From Caulobacter sp. HMWF025 (GTDB lineage Bacteria > Pseudomonadota > Alphaproteobacteria > Caulobacterales > Caulobacteraceae), in assembly GCF_003060965.1 (NCBI RefSeq), contig NZ_QAII01000105.1, forward strand, positions 1-49,588: 49,588 nucleotides of DNA. Direction: 5' to 3'. Numbering within the stretch: position 1 is the first letter of the stretch; each line of letters opens with the position of its first letter. Positions 26,718-35,277 of the stretch are shown here, piece by piece. The notes under the pieces are model-generated. The model was not told where the DNA came from. It did not search any database and was given only the letters and a program-made list of their open reading frames with translations. The position numbers were made by a program, and so were the translations under genes.

Positions 26718-28499
26718 ATGAAGTCACCGCTCGAAGTGCTGCAGCCCCTGGGCCGTGCCCTGATGCTGCCGATCGCCGTGCTGCCGGTGGCGGCCCTGCT
26801 GTTGAGGCTGGGCCAGGGCGACCTGCTGGGTGCACCGGCGCTGGCGGCGATGTCCGGGGGGCTGTCCTTGACCCTGGCCAGTGTCTTCGGCGCGGCAGGC
26901 GGAGCGATCTTCGGAAATCTCGGCCTGATCTTCGCCATCGGTGTGGCGGTGGGGCTCGCGCGCGAGAACCATGGCGCGGCGGGCCTGGCCGGCGTGGTCG
27001 CCTATCTCGTCGCCACCAAGGGGGCGGACGCTCTGATCGCGGTGCCGCCCGAGGTCGCTGCCAAGGCGGTTGAAGGAACCAGGGACCTTGTCGTCGCCGC
27101 CTGGAAGGCCAAGGAGATCGGCAAGCTCTCCATTCCGGTCGGGATCCTGTCCGGCCTGATCGCGGGCACGCTCTACAATCGCTACAGCACCATCAAGCTG
27201 CCGGAATACCTGGCTTTTTTCGGCGGGCGGCGGTTTGTGCCGATCGCGGCGGGCCTGGCCGGCGTGGGCCTGGCCCTCGTCTTCGGCTTCGGCTGGGGCT
27301 TTCTGGAAGCCGGCGTCGACGGGCTGAGCAGCCTCGTCGTCGCGTCTGGCGATGTCGGGCTCTTCATCTATGGCGTGCTCAACCGCCTGCTGATCGTGAC
27401 CGGCCTGCACCACATCCTCAACAACGTGGTCTGGTTCATCCTCGGCGACTTCAACGGCGCAACCGGCGACCTCAACCGCTTTGCCGCCGGCGACCCGACC
27501 GCCGGGGCCTTCATGAGCGGCTTCTTCCCGGTGATGATGTTCGGCCTGCCGGCCGCCTGCCTTGCCATGCTGCACACGGCCCGGCCGGAGCGCCGCAAGG
27601 CGGTGGGCGGGATGCTGACCTCCCTGGCCCTGACCTCGTTCCTGACCGGCGTCACCGAGCCGATCGAGTTCAGCTTCATGTTTCTGGCCCCTCTGCTCTA
27701 CGCCGTCCACGCGGTGCTGACGGGCCTGTCGATGGTCATCATGAACCTGCTGGACGTGAAGCTGGGTTTCGGCTTCTCCGCCGGCCTGTTTGACTATGTG
27801 CTGAACTTCAACAAGGCCACGCGGCCCCTGCTGCTGATCCCGGTGGGGCTGGCCTATGCGGGCGTCTATTACGTCGTGTTTCGCTGGGTGATCATCCGCT
27901 TCGATCTCAAGACGCCCGGCCGCGAGCCGGACGAGGCCATCACTATCGCGGTTAAGGCGGCGGCCGGCGGCCGGGGTGAGGACTTTCTGACCGCCCTGGG
28001 CGGGGCCGCCAATCTGGCCTCGGTTGATGCCTGCACCACCCGCCTGCGACTGATCGTGACCGGCGAGGGTCAGGTTGACGAGCCCCGCCTGAAAGCCCTG
28101 GGGGCCCGCGGGATTGTCCGCCCCTCGGAGCGCGCTCTGCAGGTGGTGCTGGGGCCGATCGCCGATCAGGTCGCCGGTGAAATCCGCGCCGCCATGGGAG
28201 GCGCAAGCGTGGCTCGTTCGGCGACTGTTCCGGAACCACAGCCGGCCGTCGAGGCCGGTGACCGGGTTATGGCGGAGCGTCTGGTGGCCGCCCTCGGCGG
28301 GTCGCGCAATATCGAGACCCTGGGCAGCTGCACCAGCCGCCTGCGTGTGGTGGTACTCGATCCCCTGGCCATCGATGAGGCCGCGCTCAAGACCCTGGGC
28401 GCACGCGGCGTGGCCCGGATCGGCGAGCGGACGATCCATGTGGTGATGGGGCCGCAGGCCGATGCCCTGGCCGAGGCGATCCGGCTGTTGCCCGCATGA
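26718..28499 (+). CDS. nagE: PTS GlcNAc permease EIIC-EIIB-EIIB
   Basis: This 593-residue membrane protein has an EIIC domain at about 1-395 with many transmembrane helices. It includes NRLLIVTGLHHILNNVVWF and TSFLTGVTEPIEFSFMF, the glucose-family EIIC substrate motifs. Two EIIB domains then follow in tandem, each with its own phospho-Cys: C439 in VDACTTRLRLIV and C538 in LGSCTSRLRVVV, joined by a short Ala/Pro/Glu linker. Most NagE proteins have one EIIB. It imports GlcNAc as GlcNAc-6-P using phosphate from the fused EIIA upstream. Its TGA overlaps the next ATG (ATGA). Confidence 0.94.
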   Translation: MKSPLEVLQPLGRALMLPIAVLPVAALLLRLGQGDLLGAPALAAMSGGLSLTLASVFGAAGGAIFGNLGLIFAIGVAVGLARENHGAAGLAGVVAYLVATKGADALIAVPPEVAAKAVEGTRDLVVAAWKAKEIGKLSIPVGILSGLIAGTLYNRYSTIKLPEYLAFFGGRRFVPIAAGLAGVGLALVFGFGWGFLEAGVDGLSSLVVASGDVGLFIYGVLNRLLIVTGLHHILNNVVWFILGDFNGATGDLNRFAAGDPTAGAFMSGFFPVMMFGLPAACLAMLHTARPERRKAVGGMLTSLALTSFLTGVTEPIEFSFMFLAPLLYAVHAVLTGLSMVIMNLLDVKLGFGFSAGLFDYVLNFNKATRPLLLIPVGLAYAGVYYVVFRWVIIRFDLKTPGREPDEAITIAVKAAAGGRGEDFLTALGGAANLASVDACTTRLRLIVTGEGQVDEPRLKALGARGIVRPSERALQVVLGPIADQVAGEIRAAMGGASVARSATVPEPQPAVEAGDRVMAERLVAALGGSRNIETLGSCTSRLRVVVLDPLAIDEAALKTLGARGVARIGERTIHVVMGPQADALAEAIRLLPA

Positions 28500-29125
28500 C
28501 TGTGACCCGTCGGGACGCGATGATGGGCGTCGTGGCCGGTCTTGCCCTGCCGGCCCGGGCCGGTGCCGGCGACGCGACCGCTTGGCTCAACCCGCCAACG
28601 ATCTGGAAAGCCACCAGCACCGGCCTGACCATGCGGGCCGAGACCGGATCTGATTTCTGGCGCAAGACCCTGGTCAACGACGCGATCATCGACAGCGGCC
28701 ACCTGTTCTATCGAAAGGTCGCCGGCGACTTCGTGAGTACCGTAACCGTAGACGCCGACTATGCCGGCGACGCCGACCAGACCGGCCTGATGGTTCGCGC
28801 CGATGCGGCGAACTGGATGAAGACCGGGGTGGAATGGCTGCATGGCCGGCTGAACTCGGCCACGGTCTTCACGCGCGACGGGTCTGACGGCTCGGTCAGC
28901 CCGCTGCCCGGCTGGACCGGGCCGATCCGGTTGCGGGTCAGCCGACGCGGTCCGATCCTGGCCTGTGCCTATGCCAGGCCGGGCGAGGCCTTTGTCGATG
29001 TGCGTCTCGGGCCTCTGGCCATGGGCGAGACGGTTCAACTGGGCTTGACGGCCTGCGCACCGTTCGGAAAGCCGTTCGAAGCGCGCTTTTCCGGCTGGAC
29101 GGTCGAGACGCCTCAGGCCTCATAG
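28496..29125 (+). CDS. DUF1349 family protein (concanavalin-like)
   Basis: This 209-residue protein has a short N-terminal TRRDAMMGVVAGLALPARAG stretch that looks like a signal peptide, possibly Tat-type because of the Arg pair. The rest matches the DUF1349 pattern: LTMRAETGSDFWRKT, DQTGLMVRADAANWMKTGVE and a C-terminal F-S-G-W-T-V-E motif. It is expected to form a jelly-roll like the regulatory domain found with xylosidases; function is unknown. It is translationally coupled to nagE by an ATGA overlap, so a role tied to sugar uptake is possible. Its 3' end overlaps the convergent sulfotransferase gene by 13 bp. Confidence 0.8.
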   Translation: MTVTRRDAMMGVVAGLALPARAGAGDATAWLNPPTIWKATSTGLTMRAETGSDFWRKTLVNDAIIDSGHLFYRKVAGDFVSTVTVDADYAGDADQTGLMVRADAANWMKTGVEWLHGRLNSATVFTRDGSDGSVSPLPGWTGPIRLRVSRRGPILACAYARPGEAFVDVRLGPLAMGETVQLGLTACAPFGKPFEARFSGWTVETPQAS

Positions 29126-30780
29126 CCGAGGTCCGCGATCACCTCGGCCAGAGCCCTGGCCTGCGGGGCCAGCGGCTCGCGATATTGCCGCCACCGCCCC
29201 ATCGAGCGGTCATTTAGCGGCTCGCTGACCTGGGCATAGCTCGGCGTCGGCGCATAGCGACGGTTCTCGTGGAAGCGCAGGCAGGCCGGTTCGAACGGCA
29301 GGTCGAGATGGTCCAGGAGCCGCCGTGTCCAGGTCTCCTGATCCGCCACCAGATCCTCGTAGCGCACGGCCAGCGCCGCACAATCCATGGCCCTGGCATA
29401 GCGCCCGGTCAGGGCATGGACGGCCTGCATGTGTGTGGCGATGTCCTCGATCCGGTAGCCGCAAAACTCGCCGTGAGTCAGGTTGTGGGACAGCATGGAG
29501 ACGGCGGTGTCGAGCGGATGGCGAACCATGCGGATCAGCTTCGCCTCGGGGAAGGCCGCCAGGATTACGGGGGTCCAGACCTCGCTCAGCGGCATCTTGT
29601 CCGTGAACAGGAGCGCCCCGGTATCTCTCAGGCCGAACCGATCTGCACGGTCCAGGTAGTGGTCCCGCAGAACCTCTCCGACGCCGGGCTGCCAGAGGGC
29701 GGCGAGGCCTCCGAACCGGGTTTCGAGCAATCCCACCAACTCGGAGACGAAAGGCAGTTCTCCCCCGGCCGCGATCGCCGGATGGCTGGTCAGGATCTGT
29801 TCGACCATGGTTGTGCCGGAACGGGGGAAGCCGAAGATGAAGACCGGCTGCGGGCCCCCGGCCCTGGCGGCAGCCGGCGGTTGCCCCCGGGTCTCGACGA
29901 GGCCGGCCAGGGTCTCATACTCCCGCGCCACGGCATCGGCGTCGTAGGCGAGGCCATCCCGTGCCGCGAGCCTGGCCTTGCCGGCCGTGAAATCAGCGAA
30001 GGCCTCGGCGGGGCGGCCCAGCTTCTCCTTCAGCCGTCCCCGTTCCAGCAGGGCATCCCCGCCGGGCTGGCCCGGTACCGCCTCGATCACGGCGAGGGCT
30101 TCGGCGTGTCGCCGTTCCCGGTCCAGCAGGATGGCACGGCGCAGGGTGACGTCGTGACCGGCCCGCTCGGCGCGATCCAGCAGGGTCCGGGCCGCAGCCA
30201 GGTCGCCTGCCAGTTCCCGCAGCCTTGACCAGTGAGCGAGGGTCTCGCCGTCATGGGGCTGGAGCTGGTCAGCCCGGACGAGCAGGGGCTCGGCCGCTTC
30301 CAGCTTGCCCTGTTCAATCAGGTTGGCGGCGAGGGCGACCTGGGTCGGTGGGTGGTCGCCGACCAGATCCAGGGCCCGGCGGTAGGCCTGTTCGCCGCCG
30401 GGCAGGTCGCGTCGCCGGGTCAGCAGGGATCCCAGCATGGCGTGGGCCTGGGCATTGCGGGCATTGCGGGCCAGGGCGGCATGGCAAGTGGCCTCGGCGT
30501 CATCAAACCGGCCCAGGCCGGCCAGCAGGATGGCGAGATCGTCGCGCGGCCAGTCGAGGCCGGGGGCGAGGCTGATGATCCGTTCCAGGATCGCAATGCC
30601 CTGTCCGGCCTGGCCCCGTTGCTGGAAGACCAGGGCCAGGATTTCCAGGGCGTCCACGTCGTCGGGGGCCTGGTTCAGCCGAAGCCGTGCCGTGGCCGCC
30701 GCCCGTTCGACCTGACCTGCATTGAGCAAGCCGCGCGCCTGTTCGATCAGGCCATGGGGCGGAAGACTGTTGTCGTCCAC
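29113..30780 (-). CDS. TPR-repeat sulfotransferase
   Basis: This 555-residue protein has tetratricopeptide repeats over about residues 10-240 (ARGLLNAGQVERAAATARLR, AHAMLGSLLTRRRDLPGGEQ). A PAPS-dependent sulfotransferase domain starts near 295 with the 5'-phosphosulfate loop FIFGFPRSGTTMVEQIL, followed by IRMVRHPLDTAVSML (3'-phosphate loop) and YEDLVAD. It is probably cytoplasmic or membrane-associated. Such TPR-sulfotransferases are common in alphaproteobacteria; their acceptors (polysaccharide, lipid or peptide) are mostly unknown. GTG at 30780 is chosen because AGGGGG lies 4 bp upstream; an in-frame start 114 bp further upstream has no such site. No partner genes are adjacent. Confidence 0.88.
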   Translation of the reverse strand: MDDNSLPPHGLIEQARGLLNAGQVERAAATARLRLNQAPDDVDALEILALVFQQRGQAGQGIAILERIISLAPGLDWPRDDLAILLAGLGRFDDAEATCHAALARNARNAQAHAMLGSLLTRRRDLPGGEQAYRRALDLVGDHPPTQVALAANLIEQGKLEAAEPLLVRADQLQPHDGETLAHWSRLRELAGDLAAARTLLDRAERAGHDVTLRRAILLDRERRHAEALAVIEAVPGQPGGDALLERGRLKEKLGRPAEAFADFTAGKARLAARDGLAYDADAVAREYETLAGLVETRGQPPAAARAGGPQPVFIFGFPRSGTTMVEQILTSHPAIAAGGELPFVSELVGLLETRFGGLAALWQPGVGEVLRDHYLDRADRFGLRDTGALLFTDKMPLSEVWTPVILAAFPEAKLIRMVRHPLDTAVSMLSHNLTHGEFCGYRIEDIATHMQAVHALTGRYARAMDCAALAVRYEDLVADQETWTRRLLDHLDLPFEPACLRFHENRRYAPTPSYAQVSEPLNDRSMGRWRQYREPLAPQARALAEVIADLGYEA

Positions 30781-30926
30781 GGATCCCCCTGTGGCGGCGC
30801 CCGGGAGCGCAAAAAGGCTGCTGGGGCGCAATCTATCGCGCCACCGGGCAGGCGGACAACTGTTTCGACCCTGACTACGGACCAGGTCGTTCATCGACGC
30901 GACGTGCGACGGGGCTTGATTTATAT

Positions 30927-30942
30927 TATCAATGGAATGATT
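30927..30942. promoter_or_regulatory. galactan-cluster operator candidate, copy 1
   Basis: TATCAATGGAATGATT lies 50 bp before the GH53 start, in an AT-rich island. It is 12/16 identical to the palindrome before the TBDT at 32364, keeping the symmetric TATCA-N6-TGAT frame. Confidence 0.45.
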
Positions 30943-30992
30943 TTGGGCGACATCGAATGGACCCCGAAAATGGGGGTGAACGAGGAAACACC

Positions 30993-32345
30993 GTGACTGC
31001 CAGGCGTCATCTCACGACCATCGGATTCGCAACCGCGCTGCTGCTGGCGGGTGTGGCCCGCGCTCAACCTGTTCCGACCTATCTGGGCGTCGACATTTCT
31101 TATGCCAACGAGATGGATGACTGCGGGGCGGTCTACACATCTGCGGGGCAGCGGGTTGAGCAGTATGCGTTCTTCAAGTCGGCCGGAGCCAATGTGGCCC
31201 GGATCCGCTTGTGGAATAACCCTGATTGGACGTCCTATTCCAATCTCGCCGACGTCAAGAAGAGCATCGCCCGGGCTCGCAAGGCGGGCCTGCAGGTGCT
31301 GCTGGACTTTCACTATTCTGATGACTGGGCCGATGGCGAAAAGCAGCTCGCGCCAAAGGCCTGGGCGAAGCTTTCGACGCCGGAGCAGGCCCGGGCGCTC
31401 TATGCCTATACGCGCGAGACCCTGGCAGAGCTCGACGCCGAGGGGCTGATGCCCGAGCTCGTCCAGGTCGGCAACGAGACCAATGGCGAGATCGTCTCGA
31501 CGCTCGCCCGAGCCAAGGAGCCCATCAACTGGACCCGCAATGCCCTGCTGTTCAATGCCGGGATCAAGGCCGTGCGGGACGCTGGAGCGACCTCAAAGAT
31601 CGAGCCGCGCGTGATGCTCCATATCGCCCAGCCGGAGAACGTCGAACCGTGGTTCGCCGCAGCGGCCAAGGCGGGAGTCACAGACTTCGACATGATCGGG
31701 ATCAGCTACTACAGCAAGTGGTCCCGCAGCTCGATGGCGCAGCTGGGCCAAACCATCAACCGCCTCCGCTTCCGTTATGCCGCCGATATCCTGGTCGTCG
31801 AGACGGCCTATCCGTTCACGACGGAGGGGGCCGACAGTTCGCCCAATCTTCTCGGTGAGGATTCCCTGATCCCGGGGTATCCCGCCACACGCTCGGGTCA
31901 GAAGAAGTACCTGATCGACCTGACCCAGCTGGTCATCGCCAATGGCGGAGCCGGGGTCGTCTACTGGGAGCCTTCATGGGTCTCGACCCGCTGCAAGACG
32001 CGTTGGGGCGTCGGGTCCAACTGGGAGAACTCGGCTCTGTTCGACTTCAAGGGCGAGGCCCTGGAAGGCGTAAGCTGGCTGAGCACGCCCTATGCCCATC
32101 CTGTCGAGGTGACCTTCAGGGTCGCGGCGAAGGATGAGCCGGTCCGCTTTATCGACGGGGACTTTCTCGCCGGAGCCGGTCCCTTGCCGATGGTCAGGGA
32201 CGGGCAGGACTGGACCCTTCGGACACGCCTGATGCCCGGGACCGAAATCACGGTCGCTACGGCTTTGACGGCCGATGCGGTGGCGGATGCGCCCGCTGTC
32301 TCGGGAGTTATCGGCAAAACGCCCTCCGAAGTTTCACTAAAATGA
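30993..32345 (+). CDS. GH53 endo-beta-1,4-galactanase, exported
   Basis: This 450-residue enzyme has a signal peptide (HLTTIGFATALLLAGVARAQ). The GH53 barrel begins YLGVDISYANEMDDCG. The acid/base is E162 in VQVGNETNGEI and the nucleophile E270 in LVVETAYPF. The C-terminal part keeps the GH53 YWEPSWV and GVGSNWENSALFDF. The last 90 residues or so form a small beta domain. It cuts beta-1,4-galactan side chains of pectin or arabinogalactan I into oligosaccharides outside the inner membrane. GTG at 30993 is preferred, with GAGGAAA just upstream. The TBDT and GH2 that follow complete the pathway. Confidence 0.93.
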   Translation: MTARRHLTTIGFATALLLAGVARAQPVPTYLGVDISYANEMDDCGAVYTSAGQRVEQYAFFKSAGANVARIRLWNNPDWTSYSNLADVKKSIARARKAGLQVLLDFHYSDDWADGEKQLAPKAWAKLSTPEQARALYAYTRETLAELDAEGLMPELVQVGNETNGEIVSTLARAKEPINWTRNALLFNAGIKAVRDAGATSKIEPRVMLHIAQPENVEPWFAAAAKAGVTDFDMIGISYYSKWSRSSMAQLGQTINRLRFRYAADILVVETAYPFTTEGADSSPNLLGEDSLIPGYPATRSGQKKYLIDLTQLVIANGGAGVVYWEPSWVSTRCKTRWGVGSNWENSALFDFKGEALEGVSWLSTPYAHPVEVTFRVAAKDEPVRFIDGDFLAGAGPLPMVRDGQDWTLRTRLMPGTEITVATALTADAVADAPAVSGVIGKTPSEVSLK

Positions 32346-32356
32346 CACCGGTGGCT
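32343..32356. promoter_or_regulatory. LacI-type operator candidate before the galactan TBDT
   Basis: TGACACCGGTGGCT contains the perfect core CACCGGTG and has the CG-centred dyad usual for LacI-family sites. Two flanking positions break the symmetry. It overlaps the GH53 stop codon and shares TGACACCG with the site before the exporter at 42218. Confidence 0.35.
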
Positions 32357-32363
32357 TGTCATG

Positions 32364-32379
32364 TATCATTGATATGATA
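32364..32379. promoter_or_regulatory. galactan-cluster operator candidate, copy 2
   Basis: TATCATTGATATGATA has perfect 6-bp arms (TATCAT/ATGATA) around TGAT. It sits 178 bp before the TBDT start codon and matches the copy upstream of GH53 at 12/16 positions. A shared regulator of both transcripts is inferred. Confidence 0.5.
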
Positions 32380-32557
32380 AATAGGCTTCAAGCGCGGGCA
32401 TGGTCTCGACGCGGAAGCGCCCAAAGAGGTGCAAGCCAGCTTCGACGCGAACGCTCGCGTCTCACTGAACCAGCGGGTGTCGCGCTGGCCGCTCAGCAAA
32501 AATCACAACGTGGCTGCGCTCGCAGAGGTGTGGCGCGCCTGACCTATGGGGGAACAC

Positions 32558-35188
32558 ATGACTCGTCATTCCATCCTGCTCGCCGCCGCAAGCGGCTTTG
32601 CCCTGATCGCCGCGACGGGTGCTCACGCCCAGTCCGCCCCGGCCGGCGAAGCGGCCCAGGTTGAAGAAATCGTCGTCACCGGTGTGCGCAAGAGCCTCCG
32701 CGATGCGCTGGCCGTGAAGCAGGGCTCGGATAAGGTGGTCGAGGCCATTTCCGCCAAGGACATCGGTGTTCTGCCCGACGTCACCATCGCCGAATCCATC
32801 GCCCGCCTGCCGGGCGTAAACGCCACCCGCGACCGGGGCAATGACAGCCAGGCCGTCGTGCGCGGCCTGGGTGCCCGCCTGGTTTTGGGCACCGTCAATA
32901 GTCGTGAAGTGGCCTCGACGGAACCGGACCGCAATGTGCGCTGGGAGATCTACCCGTCGGAAGTCGTCTCGGGCGTGCAGGTCTACAAGTCGCAGTCGGC
33001 CGACCTGATCGCCGGTGGCGTGGCCGCCAGCATAAACATCGATACGATCGCTCCGCTCGACTACAAGGGGCCCAGCTTCGTGGGGCGTGCCGGTCCGGTC
33101 TATTATGACGGCGGCGAGGACATTCCGAACTATGACCGTACTGGCTATCGGGCCAGCGGCTCCTTCGTGCACAAGTTCAGCGACGATCTGGCGATCGTCC
33201 TGGGGCTGACCAGTCAGCAGCAGAAGAACGGCTATCCGTCGTTTACGGGCTGGGGCTACAACGACCATCTGGCCCGTCCGCCGGCCGGTGCCAGCGACTA
33301 CAGCGGCGACCTGAACGGCGATGGCAAGCTGGATGCCACGCCCTGGGGCGCGCAACTGTCGGTCAGCCGCATCGACCAGAAGCGCAGCGGCGTTTCGACC
33401 GGCCTGCAGTGGAAGCCGTCCGACCGCTTCGAGCTGAAGGGCGACATGCTCTATTCGAAGATCAAGATTGACGAGCGGCAGGACCAGACCGTCTGGGGAC
33501 GGAATAACTGGGGCAACTGGAACAACGGCAACTGGGGTGACTATCACGCGACGGGCGCGTCCTTCACCGTCCTGAACGGCTCCGTTGTGGCCGCGACCAT
33601 CCCCTGGAGCTCGGTGACGACCGTGCTGTCGCACTACACCGAAGACAAGGAACTGCTGGTCGGTGGCCTGAACGGCAAATGGACCGCCGACCAGTGGGTC
33701 GTGACCGGCGATGTCTCGTACTCGAAGGCTGAGCGCAGCAATACTTGGAAGGCCGTTCGGGTCGAGGCCTATCCCAGCTCGACCAGCTTCGACACCCGCG
33801 CCGGCAAGACCCCTACCATCACCACCAGCCAGGCCTCGTCTGGCCTCGCCCAGTTTGCCAACCAGTGGGGCTCCAATGATGGTCCCGAGCATCTGAACGA
33901 TGAACTGAAGGCTGCGGCCTTCGATGTGGGTCGCGACCTGGGTGAAGGCGCGCTCAAGAGCGTCAAGTTCGGTGGCCGGATCTCGGACCGCACCAAGGAT
34001 CACAACCGCTTCAGCTTCTCGACCGCCCCGACGGGTGCCACCGTGCCCGGCAACCTGTTCACCAGCTACAAGGTCTCGAGCGTCAATGTCCCGGCCGTCC
34101 TGACCGGTGACTTCGACAAGATCGCCGCCATCGCCTACGGGGCCAACGCGTTCAAGCCGTCCAACGCCTCTGAAGAGCTGGCCCAGCGCTGGAGCGTCAA
34201 CGAGAAGGTCGCTGAAGGCTACGCCATGGCCAACTTCGCCACCGATGGCGTCGCGGGTTCCTGGATGACCGGCAACTTCGGGGTTCGCGTCGTCCACACC
34301 AAGACAAGCAGCGACGGCTACCGGCAGGCCACGGGCTCCAGCCCGCTGGCGGCCGTGACGGTCGAACACGACTATACGGACGTCCTGCCGAGCGCGAACG
34401 TGAAGTTCGACTTCGACGAAGGCCGGATCGTGCGCCTGGGCCTCGCCCAGGTGGTGGCCCGTCCGCCGCTGGACGAGCTGCGCGCCAGCCGCACCCTGAC
34501 CAGCTGGGCCCCCTATACGGGCAGCGCCGGCAACCCGAAGCTCGATCCATTCAAGGCCCTGCAGTTTGACGCCTCGGCCGAATGGTACTTCCGTCCCGAA
34601 GCCCTGCTGGCGGCGTCCTACTACTACAAGAACGTCGACTCCTACATCGGCTGGAAGCAGAGCCCGGTCACCTATGCCGGCACCACCTACGCCGTCTCCA
34701 GCCCGACCAATGGCGGTTCGGGCTATATCCAGGGCGTCGAACTGGCCTTCCAGACGCCGTTCTTCTTTGCGCCGGGCATCCTCAGCAAGTTCGGGATCTA
34801 TTCGAACTATGCCTATGTCGACTCGGACCTGAAGGAGTTCTCGCCGGCCAACAATCCACTCGACATGACCGGTCTGGCCAAGCACACGGCGACGGTCGAC
34901 CTCTGGTACGCCGATGGTCCGGTCGAGGCCCGCCTTGGCTACAAGTACCACAGCCCGATGACCGTGATTTACGGGTGGAGCGGCGCGGACCTGCAGACCC
35001 TGGAGAGCGAGAAGACCCTCGACTTCAGCTCGTCCTGGCAGATCAACAAGACCCTCGGCCTGCGCTTCCAGGTCAACAACCTGACCAACGAGGCGCTGCG
35101 GATGTATCGTGACAACAAGCCCGACCGGATCGGCCGCTACGACGTCTACGGCCGTCGCTATCTGATGGATGTGACGGTGAAGTTCTAG
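32558..35188 (+). CDS. TonB-dependent receptor for galacto-oligosaccharides
   Basis: This 876-residue outer-membrane transporter has a signal peptide (MTRHSILLAAASGFALIAAT, cut after AHA). It has a TonB-box/plug start at VEEIVVTGVRKSLRDALAVK, ESIARLPGVNATRDRG and VVRGLGARLVLGTVN, and ends in Phe (LMDVTVKF). By architecture it is a carbohydrate TBDT. The substrate is inferred from the flanking GH53 and GH2 enzymes as beta-1,4-galacto-oligosaccharides. ATG 32558 follows GGGGGAACAC; an ATG four codons earlier sits too close to that site. The 212-bp leader carries two operator candidates. A strong terminator follows. Confidence 0.9.
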   Translation: MTRHSILLAAASGFALIAATGAHAQSAPAGEAAQVEEIVVTGVRKSLRDALAVKQGSDKVVEAISAKDIGVLPDVTIAESIARLPGVNATRDRGNDSQAVVRGLGARLVLGTVNSREVASTEPDRNVRWEIYPSEVVSGVQVYKSQSADLIAGGVAASINIDTIAPLDYKGPSFVGRAGPVYYDGGEDIPNYDRTGYRASGSFVHKFSDDLAIVLGLTSQQQKNGYPSFTGWGYNDHLARPPAGASDYSGDLNGDGKLDATPWGAQLSVSRIDQKRSGVSTGLQWKPSDRFELKGDMLYSKIKIDERQDQTVWGRNNWGNWNNGNWGDYHATGASFTVLNGSVVAATIPWSSVTTVLSHYTEDKELLVGGLNGKWTADQWVVTGDVSYSKAERSNTWKAVRVEAYPSSTSFDTRAGKTPTITTSQASSGLAQFANQWGSNDGPEHLNDELKAAAFDVGRDLGEGALKSVKFGGRISDRTKDHNRFSFSTAPTGATVPGNLFTSYKVSSVNVPAVLTGDFDKIAAIAYGANAFKPSNASEELAQRWSVNEKVAEGYAMANFATDGVAGSWMTGNFGVRVVHTKTSSDGYRQATGSSPLAAVTVEHDYTDVLPSANVKFDFDEGRIVRLGLAQVVARPPLDELRASRTLTSWAPYTGSAGNPKLDPFKALQFDASAEWYFRPEALLAASYYYKNVDSYIGWKQSPVTYAGTTYAVSSPTNGGSGYIQGVELAFQTPFFFAPGILSKFGIYSNYAYVDSDLKEFSPANNPLDMTGLAKHTATVDLWYADGPVEARLGYKYHSPMTVIYGWSGADLQTLESEKTLDFSSSWQINKTLGLRFQVNNLTNEALRMYRDNKPDRIGRYDVYGRRYLMDVTVKF

Positions 35189-35219
35189 GCCGTCATTCCT
35201 TCCCGACGATCCCTGTGCC

Positions 35220-35256
35220 GGGGAGGGGGCCCGCATGGTCTCCTCCCCCTTTTTTT
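35220..35256 (+). terminator. Rho-independent terminator between galactan TBDT and beta-galactosidase
   Basis: GGGGAGG (35220-35226) pairs with CCTCCCC (35242-35248), then a C and seven T residues. It stands 31 bp after the TBDT stop and only 22 bp before the next ATG. It therefore probably lowers expression of the enzyme relative to the receptor. Confidence 0.75.
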
Positions 35257-35277
35257 GATTTCGTGAGAGGCTCGCCC

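Noticed and set aside
32381-32542. 54-codon stretch ending VAALAEVWRA before the galactan TBDT
   Set aside because: It looks somewhat protein-like, but it has no ATG, only an internal GTG without a Shine-Dalgarno site, and no recognisable homologue. It may be chance or a gene remnant.
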